Assembly (NCBI RefSeq): GCF_028595265.1
Contig: NZ_JAQQXP010000001.1
Location: forward strand, 496,001 to 560,000
Source of the DNA: Alteromonas gilva
Lineage (GTDB): Bacteria; Pseudomonadota; Gammaproteobacteria; Enterobacterales; Alteromonadaceae
DNA length: 64,000 nucleotides
Direction of reading: 5' to 3'
Shown piece after piece: positions 17,371 to 25,932 of the stretch (its first letter is position 1; each line of letters starts with the position of its first letter). Below the pieces are notes generated by a model, which was not told where the DNA came from, made no database searches, and worked only from the letters and a program-made list of their open reading frames with translations. Position numbers and translations under genes: made by a program.

Positions 17371-18623
17371 CGGGTTGTGAGCGGGGCGTCATGGACAACG
17401 CGATTGCGACCGCTCTGCTTGGCCTCATAAAGCAGTTTGTCAGCATGGGTTAGCATCAGTTCAATATTGTGGCCGGGAATGGTTGTCAGGCCAATGCTGG
17501 CTGTTACTGCCAGTTCAATATTGTTAAATTGAACCGGTGCGCTGCTAATGATGCTGCACAGGCTCTGCATTGCCTCAATAGCCTCAGCCGCGCTGACATC
17601 GGGCATATAAATACAGAACTCTTCGCCGCCAAAGCGCGCCACAATAAAGTCGGCACAATGCAGCGCAATACTTTTGGCCGTCGCTTGCAATACGGTATCG
17701 CCCGCATCATGACCATGGGTATCGTTGATGGCTTTAAAAAAGTCCAGGTCGACCAGCGCCAGGGCCTGATGGGCCGGTTGATTGCGCTGATACTTATTAA
17801 CGGTGTAAAAAAAGTGACGGCGATTGGGTAAACCGGTGAGATAGTCTGTATTGGCGGTGCGGCGAATGGTTTCGACATTCTCTATGAGCTCAATGTTTTG
17901 ATTTACCCGGCACAAAAACTCCTCGTGGCAATAAGGCCTGCCAATAAAGTCGTTGGCCCCGCTTTTAATGAATCGCGCTGCCAGTAAACTGTTGGGGTCA
18001 TCGGTAATGCCAACTATAGCGAGCTCTTCTTTACTGTAGCGTTTTCGTAAACCGGCCACAAACTGCGTAGCAGACTGATCCTCTATTGCGCTGTTTACAA
18101 AGAGTAACTTAACGTTGGTGTGCTCAGCGAGCAAGTTGTCTGCTTCGCGGGCGGTGGCGCACTCAAAGGTGATAAAATTATGGCGCCGGAGTAAAGCGGC
18201 GGTGGCCTTGCGCTCGATGCGTTTGGGGCCGACCACGATGACGCTGATGTGTTTATTTTTTTGCAGACGGGCAAGTAAGCGCATCAGGTAGTCATACATT
18301 TGCGCGTTTTCTTTGGGGATATAATCCACCACATCCCGCGACAACACGCCGTGGCGAATGTCTTCATCGAGGCGGCCGGTTGATACGATGGTTGGAATAT
18401 AACTGTTTATGGCATAGTCAATGGCTTCGCCATGGGGGGCGTCAGGCAAGTCGTAGTCGACAATGGCACATAAATAATCTTCTGGCTCAGAATGGATGAA
18501 AACATGACGGGCTGCGGTGAGGCTGGTGGTTAACACAGCCTCAAGTCCGGCCATCTCAACCAACTTTTTAAGCAGGCCAATATTTGTCGAACTGTCTTCA
18601 ATGATGAGAACCTTCATCGGCAT
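17367..18623 (-). CDS. Two-receiver response regulator with GGDEF diguanylate cyclase domain
   Basis: A soluble protein of 418 residues. The first receiver (residues 3-122) has a likely phospho-acceptor aspartate in AIVDYDLPD. The second (about 128-245) has LFVNSAIED where the acceptor should be, so it lacks the usual aspartate. The GGDEF domain (about 262-412) has NTDYLTGLPNRR and GGEEF. The residues before GGEEF (LHCADFIVARF) do not give the RxxD inhibitory site, so product inhibition may be absent. It should make cyclic di-GMP in response to a histidine kinase not present here. Confidence 0.92.
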   Translation of the reverse strand: MPMKVLIIEDSSTNIGLLKKLVEMAGLEAVLTTSLTAARHVFIHSEPEDYLCAIVDYDLPDAPHGEAIDYAINSYIPTIVSTGRLDEDIRHGVLSRDVVDYIPKENAQMYDYLMRLLARLQKNKHISVIVVGPKRIERKATAALLRRHNFITFECATAREADNLLAEHTNVKLLFVNSAIEDQSATQFVAGLRKRYSKEELAIVGITDDPNSLLAARFIKSGANDFIGRPYCHEEFLCRVNQNIELIENVETIRRTANTDYLTGLPNRRHFFYTVNKYQRNQPAHQALALVDLDFFKAINDTHGHDAGDTVLQATAKSIALHCADFIVARFGGEEFCIYMPDVSAAEAIEAMQSLCSIISSAPVQFNNIELAVTASIGLTTIPGHNIELMLTHADKLLYEAKQSGRNRVVHDAPLTTR

Positions 18624-18636
18624 CGTTATTTTGCCC

Positions 18637-20808
18637 TTATACCGCCTCTAGCTTGGCAAAACTCAGTACCAGCCATTTACTGCCAAATTCGTCAAAATTC
18701 ACTTGTACCCGGGCATGATCGCCACTGCCTTCGTAATTAAGTACCACACCTTCACCAAACTTGCGGTGACTCACCCGTTGCCCCAGGGTAAAGCCGCTTT
18801 GTTCCATGCGTTCATGGGAGGCTGCTTTGCTAAAACGATTGGGTACTGGTCTTGATACTGTAGACGTTAAGCGGATTTCTTCAACACAGTGTGACGGTAT
18901 TTCGCGTAAAAAACGTGACGCAGTGTGGTATTTTTCCTGACCGTAGACCCGCCGCATTTCTGCGTAGGTCATGTAGAGTTTTTTCATGGCGCGGGTCATC
19001 CCCACATAACAAAGGCGGCGCTCTTCTTCCATGCGGCCGGGTTCGTCGTTGGTCATCTGACTGGGGAACATGCCTTCTTCCACACCCGCCATAAACACCA
19101 GCGGAAACTCCAGACCTTTGGCGGTGTGTATGGTCATGAGCTGCACCGCGTCCTGATCGCCGCTGGCCTGGGTTTCGCCGGCCTCCAGAGAAGCGTGCGC
19201 CAGAAACGCCGACAACGGCGTCATTTCGTCGGCTTCTTCGGGCACCACAAATTGCTTACAAGCGGTGACGAGTTCCTCGAGGTTTTCCAGTCTGGCCTGT
19301 GCCTTCTCGCCTTTTTCTGCCTGATACATGGCATACAAACCCGACTGCTTGATCGCTTTGTTGGCCTGCTCTTCCAGGGCGAGTTCGCTGCATTCACTGG
19401 CCATATCCGTAATCAGCGTAATAAACTGATTTAACGCGTTAGCAGCGCGGCCTTTGAGGCCACCGTCTTGCAACAACTGCAGGCTGGCTTGCCACATAGA
19501 GCAGTTTTGCAGCCGGGTTTGTTCGCGAATTGTTGCCAGTGTACGCTCCCCTAATCCACGGCTGGGGGTATTCACAACCCGTTCAAAGGCGGCATCGTCA
19601 TGGGCATGATTGATCAGGCGCATATAGCCGAGAGCATCTTTAATTTCCTGGCGCTCGAAGAATCGTAAGCCACCATAAATGCGATACGCAATGCCCTGAT
19701 GCAGCAGGGCCTCTTCGAGTACTCGTGACTGGGCATTATTACGGTACAAAATTGCAGACTCTCTGAGCTGATTGCCCTGATTTTGCCAACTGGAAATTTG
19801 CGCCACGATAAACCGCGCTTCATCGAGATCGTTAAACCCGGCGTAAATAGAAATAGGTTCACCGTCGTCACCGTCGGTCCAGAGCTCTTTACCCAAGCGG
19901 CCCTGGTTGTTGTCGATCACCGTATTCGCCGCTTTGAGTATAGTGGCCGTTGAGCGGTAGTTTTGCTCTAAGCGAATGGTCGACGCGTCGTTAAAGTCTT
20001 TGAGGAAGTGCTGGATATTATCGACGTTTGCACCACGCCAGCCGTAAATAGACTGGTCGTCGTCACCGACGATCATGATATTGCTGTTTTCATGACCGCA
20101 GAGTAAACGCAGCCACGCATACTGAATGTTGTTGGTGTCCTGAAACTCGTCTACCAGCACTGCTCTGAAGCGTCGTTGGTAGTGAGCCAGTACGTCGGGA
20201 TTTTTCAACCAGAGTTCGTGGGCGCGCAGCAGCAACTCGGCAAAATCGACCAGCCCGGAGCGATCGCAAGCCTCTTGGTAGGCGGCGTAAATCTCGCGCA
20301 TTTTTTGCTGAGTATGATCGCCATGAGTGTCGATATGCTCGGGGCGCAGGCCTTCGTCTTTATTGCCATTGATGTACCATTGAATTGGTCGCGGCGCCCA
20401 GTGCTTTTCGTCGAGATTCATGGCTTTGAGGATGCGCCTGATCAAACGGTACTGATCGTCTGAGTCGAGGATCTGAAAGTTTTCCGGCAAATTTGCCTCG
20501 GCATAGTGGGCCCGCAGTAAGCGATGCGCCAGGCCGTGGAAAGTGCCAATCCACATGGTATTGAGTGGCCGCTCCATGAGGCTTTCAATGCGTCCGCGCA
20601 TTTCCCGCGCCGCTTTATTGGTAAAGGTTACTGCCAGAATGCTATAGGGTGCAATATTCTCTACCTGCATTAACCAGGCGATACGGTGCACGAGCACACG
20701 GGTTTTACCACTGCCGGCGCCAGCCAGAACAAGCATATTGGATAACGGCGCAGCGACGGCTTCGCGCTGCTTGTCATTTAATTCGTCGAGTAACTCAGAA
20801 ACATCCAT
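18637..20808 (-). CDS. uvrD: DNA helicase II UvrD
   Basis: A superfamily 1A helicase of 723 residues that removes UvrC-nicked oligonucleotides and acts in mismatch repair. It starts MDVSELLDELNDKQREAV, with Walker A (LAGAGSGKTRVL), VDEFQDTN, a GDDDQSIYGWRGA motif III, and QLMTIHTAKGLEFP. The C-terminal tail (GQRVSHRKFGEGVVLNYEG) is the Tudor-like RNA polymerase/UvrB-binding domain. A LexA operator lies 16 bases upstream, so it should be SOS-induced. Its usual neighbour yigB is 7.6 kb away beyond an accessory block. Confidence 0.96.
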   Translation of the reverse strand: MDVSELLDELNDKQREAVAAPLSNMLVLAGAGSGKTRVLVHRIAWLMQVENIAPYSILAVTFTNKAAREMRGRIESLMERPLNTMWIGTFHGLAHRLLRAHYAEANLPENFQILDSDDQYRLIRRILKAMNLDEKHWAPRPIQWYINGNKDEGLRPEHIDTHGDHTQQKMREIYAAYQEACDRSGLVDFAELLLRAHELWLKNPDVLAHYQRRFRAVLVDEFQDTNNIQYAWLRLLCGHENSNIMIVGDDDQSIYGWRGANVDNIQHFLKDFNDASTIRLEQNYRSTATILKAANTVIDNNQGRLGKELWTDGDDGEPISIYAGFNDLDEARFIVAQISSWQNQGNQLRESAILYRNNAQSRVLEEALLHQGIAYRIYGGLRFFERQEIKDALGYMRLINHAHDDAAFERVVNTPSRGLGERTLATIREQTRLQNCSMWQASLQLLQDGGLKGRAANALNQFITLITDMASECSELALEEQANKAIKQSGLYAMYQAEKGEKAQARLENLEELVTACKQFVVPEEADEMTPLSAFLAHASLEAGETQASGDQDAVQLMTIHTAKGLEFPLVFMAGVEEGMFPSQMTNDEPGRMEEERRLCYVGMTRAMKKLYMTYAEMRRVYGQEKYHTASRFLREIPSHCVEEIRLTSTVSRPVPNRFSKAASHERMEQSGFTLGQRVSHRKFGEGVVLNYEGSGDHARVQVNFDEFGSKWLVLSFAKLEAV

Positions 20809-20824
20809 AATAATACAAAAACAC

Positions 20825-20840
20825 CTGTATTTTTATTCAG
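20825..20840 (-). promoter_or_regulatory. LexA (SOS) box upstream of uvrD
   Basis: CTGTATTTTTATTCAG fits the CTG-N10-CAG consensus of the gammaproteobacterial LexA operator exactly, with an AT-rich centre and an extra flanking C/G pair on each side. It sits 16 bases before the uvrD start codon, the place of the operator in E. coli uvrD. Confidence 0.8.
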
Positions 20841-21149
20841 GCTAACAAAAATCAAAGTATGCCATTAAAGCCATTTACGTTAAACCACGCTTGCACAATA
20901 AAGCTGGATTCTTGCCTGAAAGTGATCCGCTCTCACACTGGTCTGTTATTAATAGTATGATTAAGGCTGACGGGGTCGCTGCCTGAGCCGGGACAAAGAC
21001 TCAGTGTGCACAACAGTGAATGGCGCTGCAGCCGACTGGCCGTTAATTATAGTTTTTATCGGTATTTTGGCCGATTCACCTTGAATTCACAGTTTAAATC
21101 ATTACTTTATGCGCTACGAAGGTGGCCAGGTGGTTGTGGGGCGCTGGAT

Positions 21150-21201
21150 CTGTATCGGCAAGTTAGTTCAGGCCTGTCTGTATCGGCCAGTCAGTTCAGG
21201 C
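21150..21201. repeat. Two 24-bp near-identical direct repeats, 28 bp apart, upstream of cysE
   Basis: The unit starting CTGTATCGGC and ending AGTTCAGGC occurs at 21150-21173 and 21178-21201 with two differences. A shorter piece (GGTTCAGGCC) follows at about 21207. The repeats lie in the 500-base gap between uvrD and cysE, about 140 bases before the cysE start. They may bind a regulator or be a slippage product. Apart from these and the LexA box I see nothing else in the gap. Confidence 0.6.
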
Positions 21202-21339
21202 CTGGCGGTTCAGGCCAGTGAGTATAAGTATAGCAGGTCGTCTTGCACCGGTGTCTGTCGATGTGGCAGCAAAATGAAATTTACAGTGGAGCCGGGTACA
21301 GGTAACTGCCCGTGGCTTTGGGTTATTAAGGAACATGGT

Positions 21340-22152
21340 ATGCACGCAATTACTGATACTGCGGAGTTTTGGCTTCGGCTTAAACAAGAAGCGCAGCAAA
21401 TCGCTGACGAAGAACCTCTTTTGGCAAGCTTCATTCATGCCTGCATACTTACCCATCATAACTTTGAGTCGTCACTGAGTTTTATTCTGTCTAACAAGAT
21501 GGCCGATGATGTGATGCCGGCGCTGGCTATTCGTGAAGTACTCGATGAAGCTTACCTGCTTGAACCGGCAATTGTTGAAGCAGCCATCGAAGACATTCGG
21601 GCTATTTACAGCCGCGACCCCGCTGTAACCAAATACCTCACCGTACTTATCCATTTTAAAGGGTTTCAGTCTGTGCAGGTGCATCGGATGGCGCATTACC
21701 TGTGGCAACAGGGGCGTCATCAGCTAGCGCTGTTTTTACAAAGCCGCAACTCAGAAACTTTTGCTGTGGATATTCATCCTGCTGCGCAAATTGGTAAAGG
21801 GGTAATGTTTGATCACGCCACCGGCATTGTGGTGGGCGAAACCACGGTGATCGAAGACAACGTGTCTATTTTACAAAACGTTACCTTAGGCGGAACCGGC
21901 AGCGAAAGTGGCGACCGCCATCCCAAAATTCGTCAGGGCGTGATGCTTGGCTCCGGCGCGAAAGTGCTCGGAAACATTGAAATTGGCGAGGGCTCGAAAG
22001 TAGGCGCCGGTAGCGTGGTGCTTAATGATGTGCCGCCGCATGTGACGGTAGTCGGTGTACCGGCGAAAGTGGTGGGGCGTCCCTGTTGTGCGAGACCCTG
22101 CGACTCCATGAACCAAAATGTGTTAGAAGATAACCTCTACGAGCAATCCTAG
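21340..22152 (+). CDS. cysE: Serine O-acetyltransferase
   Basis: An enzyme of 270 residues (E. coli CysE: 273) that acetylates serine to O-acetylserine, committing it to cysteine synthesis. The ATG at 21340 is preceded by AAGGA at eight bases; the frame stays open upstream, but that part is not CysE-like. An N-terminal helical domain (residues 1-140) is followed by a left-handed beta-helix of hexapeptide repeats (about 145-250) with VDIHPAAQIGKGVMFDHATG, catalytic His/Asp and GDRHPKIRQGVMLGSGAKV. The polar C-terminal tail is the region that binds CysK and cysteine in homologues. It stands alone in an accessory block. Confidence 0.94.
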   Translation: MHAITDTAEFWLRLKQEAQQIADEEPLLASFIHACILTHHNFESSLSFILSNKMADDVMPALAIREVLDEAYLLEPAIVEAAIEDIRAIYSRDPAVTKYLTVLIHFKGFQSVQVHRMAHYLWQQGRHQLALFLQSRNSETFAVDIHPAAQIGKGVMFDHATGIVVGETTVIEDNVSILQNVTLGGTGSESGDRHPKIRQGVMLGSGAKVLGNIEIGEGSKVGAGSVVLNDVPPHVTVVGVPAKVVGRPCCARPCDSMNQNVLEDNLYEQS

Positions 22153-22166
22153 TCTTCATATGCACG

Positions 22167-22200
22167 GCAGGGTGGGCAATTAAGTGGGTTGTCACCCTGC
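22167..22200 (+). terminator. Hairpin downstream of cysE
   Basis: GCAGGGTG at 22167-22174 pairs perfectly with CACCCTGC at 22193-22200 across an 18-base loop, followed within five bases by CTTTTTAG. The loop is long for an intrinsic terminator, but the position just after the cysE stop codon supports one. Confidence 0.45.
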
Positions 22201-22390
22201 ATCAGCTTTTTAGTAATAGCGGAATGAGCCGCAACTCTGTGGCAGTGAGAGTACTCGCTGGCTGGGTTGCGTAACATTAGCGTTAAATATTAGTTAAAAA
22301 AGATAACTTCATCGCTCATAAAAATAATCGAACCCTCCTCAAACTGCCGCTAAAGTTAACAAACTATGTTGTACTGCCGGTCCGTTTTTA

Positions 22391-22680
22391 ATGTCATTGT
22401 CTCTTCGAACCAATCTGGCTAACGCTATTGTTATTGCCTGCTCATGTTGTTCATTGACTGTAGATGCTGAGCCGATTGCCGCAGACGAAGATAAGTTTTT
22501 GGGAAATATTTACTCAACCAGTCAGGTGACTGATTTTCTCGACTACCGGAACCAGGTAACAGCTGAAAACGCCGGTTAGTGGGGGAGTGTTGAGGCAACG
22601 CGCGATACCATGAACTGGGTGAGTTAGACGCCGTTTTTTAAATGGCGCGTATTACGCAGCGGTGTCGATGAATGCAATAA
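22391..22680 (+). pseudogene. Decayed GH10 endo-1,4-beta-xylanase (N-terminal remnant)
   Basis: The first 62 codons encode a signal-peptide-like start and then DKFLGNIYSTSQVTDFLDY and NQVTAENAG, the hallmark N-terminus of single-domain GH10 xylanases. The next codon is TAG where the family has lysine, and the same frame goes on as WGSVEATRDTMNW, which is exactly the expected continuation. A second stop follows, then TPFFKWRVLRSG, which may correspond to the FPFKWHVLVWG strand after an internal deletion. The remaining three quarters of the enzyme, including both catalytic glutamates, is missing. An intact but different GH10 gene lies 3.3 kb downstream. Confidence 0.8.
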
Positions 22681-22776
22681 CCCCCAGGGTTAACGAACAG
22701 TGTTTCCTCGTATAGGATGGCGACCCACCATCCGGCCACGCATAAACCGTATGCCCTCGGCTATGCGTTGTTACAC

Positions 22777-22802
22777 CGGCCGCCCCGCGCGGCCGTTTTT
22801 TT
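22777..22802 (+). terminator. Intrinsic terminator after the xylanase remnant
   Basis: CGGCCG at 22777-22782 and CGGCCG at 22790-22795 form a GC-only stem with a seven-base loop, followed by seven T. It would stop plus-strand transcription before the convergent ycbL-like gene and may be the original terminator of the lost xylanase gene. Confidence 0.8.
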
Positions 22803-22818
22803 GCTCGACTAAAAGAAG

Positions 22819-23469
22819 TCAGCCGAATTTGGTATCGGCAACAAAAGGATTCGACTGCCTTTCCTGGCCAATACTGGTGGTAGGGCCATGTCCGGGGTAA
22901 ATGGTCATCGATGCCGGCAGGGTAAATAATTTTTCACGAATGGAGTTTACCAATTGCTGCTGGTTGCCCTGAGGAAAGTCTGTGCGGCCAATTGAACCGG
23001 CAAAAATAATATCCCCTGCAATGACCGTGTCACTGGTACGCTCAACCAATGCAACATGTCCCGGCGTATGCCCCGGACAATGCAATATTTCCAGCGTCAA
23101 ATTACCCATCGTGATGGTGTCGTCTTCGGTTAACCACTGATCCGGGCTAAATGGCTTGGCGGGCGGAAAGCCAAACATCTGACTTTGTTGCATTAATGCG
23201 TCGAGCCAGAATTTGTCGCCAATATGAGGGCCAATGACCGGCACATTATAATGTGCCGCAACTTCAACTGTGGCACCAACATGATCGAGGTGACCATGGG
23301 TTAAAATAACTTTTTCGATATCTACGTTGTGTTGCCGGACCGCGGCGTGCAGTTTGTCGGCATCGCCACCGGGATCAACCAGTGCGCCTTTCATGGTGGC
23401 GGGATCCCAAATGAGCGAGCAGTTTTGGGCAAAGGGGGTCACCGGAATAACAATAATCTTCACAGGCAT
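22819..23469 (-). CDS. MBL-fold metallo-hydrolase, YcbL/glyoxalase II-like
   Basis: A protein of 216 residues starting at MPVKIIVIPVTPF (YcbL is 215 residues); the frame extends 20 codons upstream but that part is not family-like. It has the metal motif THGHLDHVG, further ligands in HCPGHTPGH and AGDIIF, and a final PGHGP histidine. There is no C-terminal HAGH domain, so this is a type II, YcbL-like glyoxalase II. It hydrolyses S-D-lactoylglutathione in related species, though other thioesters are possible. It follows the dioxygenase-like gene on the same strand with a 63-base gap. Confidence 0.9.
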   Translation of the reverse strand: MPVKIIVIPVTPFAQNCSLIWDPATMKGALVDPGGDADKLHAAVRQHNVDIEKVILTHGHLDHVGATVEVAAHYNVPVIGPHIGDKFWLDALMQQSQMFGFPPAKPFSPDQWLTEDDTITMGNLTLEILHCPGHTPGHVALVERTSDTVIAGDIIFAGSIGRTDFPQGNQQQLVNSIREKLFTLPASMTIYPGHGPTTSIGQERQSNPFVADTKFG

Positions 23470-23532
23470 TCTCAGTTGCGGGTTTAGCCTTAGTTTAACA
23501 ACAAATACCGGCCCAACCCAACTGTGCATAGC

Positions 23533-24333
23533 TTAGTCGCCGGACGCAGTGGGATCCGTTGCGGCGCCTGACAGCGCGTCCGGAAAGTGTTTACTCAGCA
23601 AGGCATTAACGACCTCAAGGTTTTGCCCGAGCTTGCGCAATGCCAGTAGCCGCGCACGATTGAATTTAGCGTCTTTGGGGACCAGACGCAAAATATACAC
23701 CGAGCGGGTTTGTGACACTACAGGCTCCGACTTATGAAAAAAAGCATTGCAAAATAACAGCGCATCGCCGGCATCCAGTGACGGGGTAAATTTGCTGCTT
23801 TCTAAATAACGCTGTTCCTCCCAGCTTAGTTCAAACGGTGCATGGGCAGGAATCGACGAATCAACCACGCGCAGCAGGCTATGTAGTTGATGCGCCTCAC
23901 GAATGAGCGATAATCGTACCGCGCCTTCCGCCATCACAACAGAAAGTTGCCCTGAGCCTTCTGTATTCACCGGTACCAGTGGTATCCATACGGTTAACAT
24001 TTCTTCCGGACGTTCCATAAATCCAATGGAGTCGAAATCAGTGTGAAAGGGAAAGCCCTGATCGCTGGCGGCTTTCTCCAGATAAAGATCGGCCAGAATT
24101 TGGTACTCAGGCAACACTTTTGCAATGATATTGGTTATATCAAAGGCGTTGTCGCGATAAAGCATCGGGCCATAAATTGCTTTGCTGTAAATATCGGCGT
24201 ACCAGGTATCACCGCCAGGCATAGCCGATAACTTTTTGGCCAGTTTTTCGCGTGTGTTGCTGTCGATGAGATTAGTCAGAACCTTGCCATGATGGGGAGA
24301 TAGACTGTCTAAAAACGGTGGGCGGGACTGCAT
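23533..24333 (-). CDS. Fe(II)/2-oxoglutarate dioxygenase-like protein (PhyH-like)
   Basis: A soluble protein of 266 residues. The ATG at 24333 has AAGGGA eight bases upstream, which favours it over the in-frame start at 24402. The HxD iron motif is seen in FPFHTDFDSIGF and the distal histidine with the 2-oxoglutarate arginine in FFHKSEPVVSQTRSVYILR. The layout fits the phytanoyl-CoA dioxygenase superfamily (cupin fold). The substrate is not evident. It probably shares a transcript with the ycbL-like gene. Confidence 0.7.
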   Translation of the reverse strand: MQSRPPFLDSLSPHHGKVLTNLIDSNTREKLAKKLSAMPGGDTWYADIYSKAIYGPMLYRDNAFDITNIIAKVLPEYQILADLYLEKAASDQGFPFHTDFDSIGFMERPEEMLTVWIPLVPVNTEGSGQLSVVMAEGAVRLSLIREAHQLHSLLRVVDSSIPAHAPFELSWEEQRYLESSKFTPSLDAGDALLFCNAFFHKSEPVVSQTRSVYILRLVPKDAKFNRARLLALRKLGQNLEVVNALLSKHFPDALSGAATDPTASGD

Positions 24334-24785
24334 GTCTGTATCCCTTATTTTGTTGCTCAAAAAAAAGTGGCTACGACTATAAGTATAGCGCAGCTGCGCC
24401 AACTTGCCTGCCGGATTTCAGAATGGCAATCTCAATATGAAAAGCGAAGCGTTATCGGGCATGACCAGCCAACCAGATTATTCAAAGCAGTTTTTAAGGC
24501 TTTCCTGAGTCATTAAACATCCGCTTGGCTTAAGCTTAGCCGGTTCGGGCGTGATTGAGTTGTTCTGTTTTACGAGTCACAGGTTCGATGATGGGTTATT
24601 CACAGTAGGCTAATCTGCCAATTTATAACCAAATTGTTTCGCTAAGTTAGTCAAAATCACTAAATTATAAATCGATGCTCATCAAGCTGTTGATAAAAAT
24701 AAAGTTTTTATTTGGCCTCATATTTGCAAATTTTTGGCAAAGGTATTTACACACTCACCGTGCAACCAGCTTACAGGAATTAGCC
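24334..24785. other. Intergenic region with AT-rich end
   Basis: A gap of about 450 bases between two divergent genes. The last 100 bases are AT-rich and probably hold the promoter of the membrane protein gene. An in-frame start at 24675 would add 37 hydrophobic residues to that protein but has no ribosome site. I see no other feature. Confidence 0.4.
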
Positions 24786-25787
24786 ATGTACTCAGATGAA
24801 GATCTCAACACAGCGGTCCAGCGCAATATATTTACCGCCGAAGCCGTGCATCATTTTCGCCAGCACATTAATGAAGTACGTAAAAGTCAGTCAGTGGATG
24901 AAGAAAACTTTCGATTGATCAATGGCTTTAACGATATATTTGTGGTGATAGCCAGTACGCTACTGTTGGCATCACTGGCCTGGTTGGGCTATTCGTTAAG
25001 CGCGCCCATGGCGGGACTTGCAGTGGCCGCTGGCTCCTGGGGCCTGGCCGAATATTTTGTTAACCGTCGACGCATGGCGCTCCCGGCGATTGCCTTGTTG
25101 TTATCCTTTCTGGGCGGTTTATTCGCCACACCATTTTTGTTTATGCAACCGGATATTAACGCCAATGCATTCATCGCGGCAGGGTTGTTAACCACTTTGG
25201 GTGCTGTAGGCCATTGGGCTCGTTTTCGGGTACCGATCACAGTGGCTGCTGGCGCCGCAACCTTAAGTGCAGGTATTGCAGCCAGCATTGTTTACCTGTT
25301 TCCACCCCTGTTAACCTTTATTGATAACCTTGTATTGTTATTTGGCTTGCTTATTTTTGGTTTGGCAATGTACTGGGATAGTAAAGATACGGTCAGGCAA
25401 ACCCGCGCGTCTGACGTTGCATTCTGGTTGCACCTGATTGCTGCGCCAATGATTGTACATCCGGTGTTTAATAACCTGGGCGTGCTCGATGGGAACGGCG
25501 GCGTATTGATCTCGCTGGTGGTGCTGGGACTGTATATTTTGTTAGCGCTTATTTCGCTTGCTGTAGACCGCCGTGCAATTATGGTGTCAGCGCTGGTGTA
25601 TGTGATTTATACCTTTTCGTCACTGATGGAAAGTTATGGCATGGTGACCTATGGCTTTGCCCTTACCGGTCTGTGCATCGGCTCATCGCTGTTGCTGTTG
25701 TCAGCCTTTTGGCATGGCTGCCGTAAGCGCGTGCTGCAGTTAATTCCACAGCCTGTTCAAATGAAGCTGCCTGTGGTTAAAATTTAG
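24786..25787 (+). CDS. Polytopic inner-membrane protein of unknown function
   Basis: A protein of 333 residues when started at the ATG at 24786, which has AGGA seven bases upstream; the longer reading frame begins at 24675. A soluble helical head (residues 1-50, MYSDEDLNTAVQRN) is followed by about nine to ten closely packed membrane helices without long loops, then a short basic tail. I do not recognise the family. It stands alone, upstream of a perfect hairpin and convergent with the xylanase gene. Confidence 0.7.
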   Translation: MYSDEDLNTAVQRNIFTAEAVHHFRQHINEVRKSQSVDEENFRLINGFNDIFVVIASTLLLASLAWLGYSLSAPMAGLAVAAGSWGLAEYFVNRRRMALPAIALLLSFLGGLFATPFLFMQPDINANAFIAAGLLTTLGAVGHWARFRVPITVAAGAATLSAGIAASIVYLFPPLLTFIDNLVLLFGLLIFGLAMYWDSKDTVRQTRASDVAFWLHLIAAPMIVHPVFNNLGVLDGNGGVLISLVVLGLYILLALISLAVDRRAIMVSALVYVIYTFSSLMESYGMVTYGFALTGLCIGSSLLLLSAFWHGCRKRVLQLIPQPVQMKLPVVKI

Positions 25788-25815
25788 CGTAAGTGCGCAT
25801 CAAACTCGCAATAAA

Positions 25816-25839
25816 ACAGACGAGCTCAGGCTCGTCTGT
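25816..25839. terminator. Perfect 10-bp hairpin between convergent genes
   Basis: ACAGACGAGC and GCTCGTCTGT pair without mismatch around a TCAG loop. The flanks are ATAAA on the left and ATGCGTTTTAC on the right, so it could act in both directions, for the membrane protein gene and the convergent xylanase gene. The T-tracts are weak. Confidence 0.6.
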
Positions 25840-25932
25840 ATGCGTTTTACAAGAGTTGTTAACGGATTAGGCGCGATGGAGCATTAAGTTAACTCGCTGT
25901 GGCCGCGCCAAACCTGTTGAGTAACCTGACCT

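Noticed and set aside
22160..22210. FMN riboswitch suggested by GGCAGGGTG after cysE
   Set aside because: Only this short string matches; no multi-stem junction, and it lies downstream of cysE as a simple hairpin.
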